Source: an uncultured Bacteroidales bacterium (lineage in GTDB: Bacteria; Bacteroidota; Bacteroidia; Bacteroidales; Bacteroidaceae). Taken from it: a DNA stretch of 64,000 nt. Below the pieces are notes generated by a model. It searched no databases. It was given only the letters and a program-made list of their open reading frames with translations, and was not told the origin of the DNA. Each line of letters opens with the position of its first letter. The stretch's first letter is position 1. This document shows, piece by piece, positions 60,894 through 64,000 of this stretch. The position numbers and the translations under genes were made by a program. The DNA lies in the NCBI GenBank assembly GCA_902802265.1, contig CADCLN010000017.1, positions 35,466 through 99,465 on the forward strand. Direction: 5' to 3'.

Positions 60894-60971
60894 AATCAAA
60901 GTGTGATTCTTATAAATCAAAGTGTGATTCTTACAAATCATGACGTGATTCTTACAAATCACACTTTGATT
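60894..60971. repeat. Palindromic 21-bp-period array, copy 2
   Basis: Four AATCA-N5-TGATT units (centres AAGTG, AAGTG, TGACG, CACTT) with 6-bp spacers CTTATA, CTTACA, CTTACA; 78 bp in total, unit starts 60894, 60915, 60936, 60957. The array ends are a perfect inverted repeat CTTGAAATCA / TGATTTCAAG. The units read like copy 1 inverted, whereas the outer flanks (AAAACTTGA left, GGCTTT-GGCAAGTTT right) are in the same direction as in copy 1. Confidence 0.92.
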
Positions 60972-61285
60972 TCAAGAAAAGTGGCGGCTTTCGGCAAGTT
61001 TGTTTCTCAGTTCTGGCAAATCATGTTGGGGGTGGTGGGAAAAATGGAAAGGTTTGCCGCGACGCCGTTGTTGAACCATTTTGGAATCTGCCATGCAGAG
61101 GGGCGTCGTTGAAACACCATGATTCCAGAAAAGGCCGTTGGGTGTGGGTGGAAAAGGGAGTTTTTGCCAGAAAAAAGGTGATTTAAGTTTTTTTCAATAA
61201 TAAAACATACAGCCGTATCGTTTTATTCAGTAAATTAGCGCGGTTTTAGAAACATCGAAAAACACCAAACGAACCTTAACAAGAA
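60972..61285. other. Intergenic region before manC
   Basis: No gene is seen. It starts with the array's right flank and is followed by G-rich unstructured sequence. Near 61231 TAAATTAG is a degenerate -7 element (consensus TAnnTTTG); no better promoter for manC is visible. Confidence 0.4.
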
Positions 61286-62377
61286 ATGGACAAGAATTTT
61301 TATTGCGTAATACTGGCCGGCGGCATCGGCACGCGCCTGTGGCCCGTGAGCAGACAAAGTGTGCCGAAACAGTTTATAGACCTCTTGGGCACAGGCGAAA
61401 CCCTGTTGCAGTCCACCTACCGCCGTTTCCGAGAGTTCCTGGACCCCGACAATATTATCGTCGTGACAAACAAAAACTTTGCTGGGCTTGTACGCGAACA
61501 GCTGCCCCAGTTGGCTGCCCACAACCTGATGCTGGAGCCCATGCGCCGCAACACGGTGCCGCCAGTGACCTGGGCCAGTGTGGAGATTACCCGCCGCAAC
61601 CCTAACGCCGTCATGGTGGTGAGCCCCAGCGACCAGAACATCACAGACCGACCCGACGGCAAGTTCGCCGACGAAATGCTGCAAGGTCTGCGCTATGCCT
61701 ACGAGCACCAGCAACTGCTCACCGTGGGTGTGCCTCCTACGTGGCCCGAAGTGACTTACGGCTACATCCAGATGGCAGAGAAGCAGTCGGACAATATCTA
61801 TAAGGTGAAGACTTTCACCGAGAAACCGCAGGAGGAATTTGCACGATTCTTCTGCGAAAGCGGCGAATTTCTCTGGAACACAGGTCTCTTCATCTGGAGC
61901 AGCAGGGCTTTCCTGAAGGCGCTGCACGGCGTTTCGGGCGACTATGCCGAAGTGCTGGAGGAACTGAAGGTAAGTTATGCCACGGGTCAGGACGTGCACG
62001 AAGGCATTGCCGACCTTTACTCCAAGTTGCCCAACATGACGCTGGAAGAGAAAGTGCTGGAGAAGGCCGACAACGTGGATGTGATGCTCTGCCATTTTGG
62101 TTGGGCTGACCTCGGCACCTGGGGCGGTACCTATAACTTTGCCGAAAAGGACGAGGCGGGCAATGCGCTCATCAACCATGCCCGCACGATGCTCGACGAC
62201 TGCCACGACTGCCTGGTGCGGCTGCCCGAAGGCCATGTGGCTGTGCTGCAAGGTCTCGATGGCTACGTCGTCGTGGAGGAAGGCAACGTCATCCTGGTTT
62301 GCAAGAAGGACGACCAGAGTGCATTGCGCCGCTACGTGACGAGTGCCCTGCTCGACCTGGGCGAGAATTATGTCTGA
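61286..62377 (+). CDS. manC: Mannose-1-phosphate guanylyltransferase
   Basis: Makes GDP-mannose from GTP and mannose-1-phosphate, the precursor of GDP-mannose and GDP-fucose donors for surface glycans and glycoproteins. 'YCVILAGGIGTRLWPVSRQSVPKQF' is the signature, then 'EPMRRNTVPPV', 'VVSPSDQNI' and 'FTEKP' (sugar-phosphate site), with 'WNTGLFIWSS' behind it. 363 residues: the nucleotidyltransferase and left-handed beta-helix part only, with no C-terminal phosphomannose isomerase domain. Cytoplasmic. It precedes the serpin gene by 21 bp, an unlikely functional partner. Confidence 0.94.
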   Translation: MDKNFYCVILAGGIGTRLWPVSRQSVPKQFIDLLGTGETLLQSTYRRFREFLDPDNIIVVTNKNFAGLVREQLPQLAAHNLMLEPMRRNTVPPVTWASVEITRRNPNAVMVVSPSDQNITDRPDGKFADEMLQGLRYAYEHQQLLTVGVPPTWPEVTYGYIQMAEKQSDNIYKVKTFTEKPQEEFARFFCESGEFLWNTGLFIWSSRAFLKALHGVSGDYAEVLEELKVSYATGQDVHEGIADLYSKLPNMTLEEKVLEKADNVDVMLCHFGWADLGTWGGTYNFAEKDEAGNALINHARTMLDDCHDCLVRLPEGHVAVLQGLDGYVVVEEGNVILVCKKDDQSALRRYVTSALLDLGENYV

Positions 62378-62398
62378 TTTTTTACTGTGATTGTTGTT

Positions 62399-63739
62399 AT
62401 GAAAAAGATTGCCGTGTTCGCGATGGCATTCATGCCCATGTGGGTGAGTGCCCAGACTGTGAGAGGTGACTTTGATGCCGACGGCCGTGTGACCGTCAAT
62501 GACATCGCTGTTTTAATCAATGCCTATCTGGACGAGGGCAGTGGCTATCAGCCGCAGGGAGAAATTGAAATTCCCGCCGTGCAGGACGGAAAGATTCGTC
62601 TGACAGCCGCGCAGCAGCAGTATGTGAGCGGTGCCAATGCGTTTTCGTTCAACCTGTTCCGTGCTGTGGCCAAGCAGACGGAGGCGGAGAAAAGCATGAT
62701 CATGTCGCCGCTGAGTGTGATTTACGCGCTGGGACTGGTCAATAATGGCGCTTCGCCTGCTGTGAGTAAGGAGATTACCCGTGTGCTGGGCTTTGGCGCA
62801 GAGGGCACGCGGGAGCTGAATGCCTTTTGTGCCAACCTCATTGCCAATGCGCCGCTGCTGGACGAAGAGGTGACGCTGGGCATCGCCAACGCTTTCTTCC
62901 TCAACTCGATGAAGGGATACACGCTCTACGATGCTTTCCGGACGGACATGAAGAACTATTACAAGGCTCTGGTGGAGGAACTGGATTTCAGCCAGGAAGC
63001 ATCCCTCAGCCACATCAATGCCTGGGCGAGCGAGCAGACACACGGCATGATTCCGTCTGTGCTGGACAAACTCTATGCTACGGCTGTGGCGTACATCCTG
63101 AATGCCCTTTATTTCAAGGGCGCATGGACTTATCCGTTCAGTCCCGAATGCACTTGGAAAGATGCTTTTACGAAGGCGGACAAGAGCACGACTACGGTGC
63201 AGATGATGAATGCCCATATCGACAGCATCCCTTACACGGCGACCGACAGTTACAGTGCCATTCGTCTGCCTTATGGAAACGGTGCCTACAGCATGACGAT
63301 TGTGTTGCCCAACAACGGCAAGACATTGGCAGACGTGGAGGATGTGCTTGCGGCTGATTCGTTCCAGCAGTTGCAGAACGCCATGACCGAAGAGGAGGTG
63401 GAAATCCACTTGCCCAAGTTCGAATCGGAAGCCGATATGCCGTTGGTCAAAATCATGGCGTCGCTGGGTATGCCTTCAGCCTTTAGCGGGGCGGCCTTCC
63501 CTTACCTTTGCCCCGAACAGGATGAAATCTACATTTCGAACATTTTCCAGAAAGCGAGAATTAAGGTTAACGAAGAAGGCAGCGAAGCCGCTGCCGTCAC
63601 AGTGATAGAGATGAGAGAATATTCTATACCAGGAAACCCTCCCTACAAGGTTTTCTATGCCAAGCGTCCCTTCCTCTATTTCATCACAGAGCGCAGTACG
63701 GGTGCCATCTTCTTTATGGGCCGCTACATGGGCGATTAG
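62399..63739 (+). CDS. Secreted serpin with N-terminal dockerin-like module
   Basis: 446 residues from ATG 62399. A signal peptide (to about residue 19) is followed by one dockerin type I repeat, 'GDFDADGRVTVNDIAVLI' (23-40), with a complete Ca-loop (D-x-D-x-D), and then a full serpin fold ('NAFFLNSMKGYTLYDAF', 'YILNALYFKGAW', 'FLYFITERSTGAIFFMGR'). The reactive-loop hinge E-E-G-S-E-A-A-A-V-T is at 392-401, typical of inhibitory serpins. Counting from Gly394 as P15 puts P1 at Tyr408 and P1' at Ser409, which would suit a chymotrypsin-like protease. A host or competitor protease is the likely target. Confidence 0.92.
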   Translation: MKKIAVFAMAFMPMWVSAQTVRGDFDADGRVTVNDIAVLINAYLDEGSGYQPQGEIEIPAVQDGKIRLTAAQQQYVSGANAFSFNLFRAVAKQTEAEKSMIMSPLSVIYALGLVNNGASPAVSKEITRVLGFGAEGTRELNAFCANLIANAPLLDEEVTLGIANAFFLNSMKGYTLYDAFRTDMKNYYKALVEELDFSQEASLSHINAWASEQTHGMIPSVLDKLYATAVAYILNALYFKGAWTYPFSPECTWKDAFTKADKSTTTVQMMNAHIDSIPYTATDSYSAIRLPYGNGAYSMTIVLPNNGKTLADVEDVLAADSFQQLQNAMTEEEVEIHLPKFESEADMPLVKIMASLGMPSAFSGAAFPYLCPEQDEIYISNIFQKARIKVNEEGSEAAAVTVIEMREYSIPGNPPYKVFYAKRPFLYFITERSTGAIFFMGRYMGD

Positions 63740-64000
63740 TCTTCGTCGTAGATTGTTGTATCCACAATGCCGGCAGCATGTAGGGCTTCGCGGCGTTCCA
63801 GACAGGTGGCGCACTGACCGCAATGGTGTGTGCCACCTTTATAGCATGACCACGTCTTGCTGTAGTCTATGCCGAGGGCTTTGCCGTGGAGGGCTATTTC
63901 GCTCTTGCTGATGTGTGTGTAGGGAGCGTGGATGCAGACGTGGGTGTCGGTGCCTGTAGTCATGGCCTGACTCATGGCGGCTATGAACTCGGGGCGACAG
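63736..64000 (-). CDS. queC: 7-cyano-7-deazaguanine synthase, 3' part
   Basis: C-terminal ~88 codons; the 5' part lies beyond the window end. The frame reads through to base 64000 ('CRPEFIAAMSQAM'). 'SCYKGGTHHCGQCATCLERREAL' (split here by its Zn-binding cysteines CxxC-GxC-xxC) is the QueC signature. The enzyme makes preQ0 for queuosine and related deazapurines. Its stop overlaps the serpin stop by 4 bp on the opposite strand, with no terminator between them. Confidence 0.93.
   Translation of the reverse strand, partial: CRPEFIAAMSQAMTTGTDTHVCIHAPYTHISKSEIALHGKALGIDYSKTWSCYKGGTHHCGQCATCLERREALHAAGIVDTTIYDED

Noticed and set aside
1-64000. Insertion sequences or transposases
   Set aside because: No transposase motif or terminal repeat pair with a target duplication was recognised anywhere in the window.

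Overview
The window looks like a chromosome segment of a Bacteroidales bacterium, most likely a Prevotella-type gut or oral organism. Promoters carry the Bacteroidetes -7 element TAnnTTTG, often with TTTG or TTG 19-21 bp upstream. Other pointers are an UpxY-type antiterminator at the head of a capsule locus, a large Rho with a long disordered insert, dockerin-like tails on secreted proteins, and the absence of Shine-Dalgarno sequences at most starts. The genus is an inference from gene content only.

Layout. 1-25 kb is mostly housekeeping and envelope genes of moderate to high GC: the end of an AsmA/TamB-like gene, rho, coaX, a thioester-less alpha-2-macroglobulin, a DUF4369 lipoprotein, rfbA, a GH28 pectinase next to a DUF4353 beta-helix lipoprotein, PBP4, patatin, a secreted tyrosine phosphatase, an Omp28-type protein, rmuC, and an aldo/keto reductase plus NapH/NapG-like Fe-S pair. 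A tRNA-Leu at 25.67 kb borders a visibly AT-rich capsule/exopolysaccharide locus (25.9-45.9 kb). This contains upxY, a decayed AbiE-type toxin/antitoxin pair, the flippase wzx, two copies of an F420-hydrogenase-beta-like plus pyruvyl-transferase pair, a Wzy-like polymerase, glycosyltransferases, a cassette of ATP-grasp, BCCT transporter, beta-barrel and ATP-grasp, a GINT1-like protein, a frameshifted acyltransferase and a WecG/TagA glycosyltransferase.

From 46 kb GC rises again: a nucleotidyltransferase-fold protein; then a GHMP kinase, UDP-glucuronate 4-epimerase and sugar nucleotidyltransferase that together read as a galacturonate-to-UDP-galacturonate route; a GH43-like enzyme; tatA-tatC; a Dna2-like nuclease-helicase; initiator tRNA; RlpA; a NucA-type endonuclease; an ABC-F ATPase; manC; a serpin with a dockerin module; and the end of queC.

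How it fits together: rfbA, manC and the galacturonate module can supply dTDP-, GDP- and UDP-sugars for surface glycans such as the central locus. GH28, DUF4353 and GH43-like proteins suggest contact with plant cell-wall pectin. TatA/TatC can serve the Tat-type signals in the Fe-S/aldo-keto pair. Intergenic DNA is rich in short tandem repeats with 7-, 8-, 21- and 22-bp periods. Some of them supply gene starts or signal-peptide codons, and two palindromic 21-bp-period arrays lie at 51.5 and 60.9 kb.
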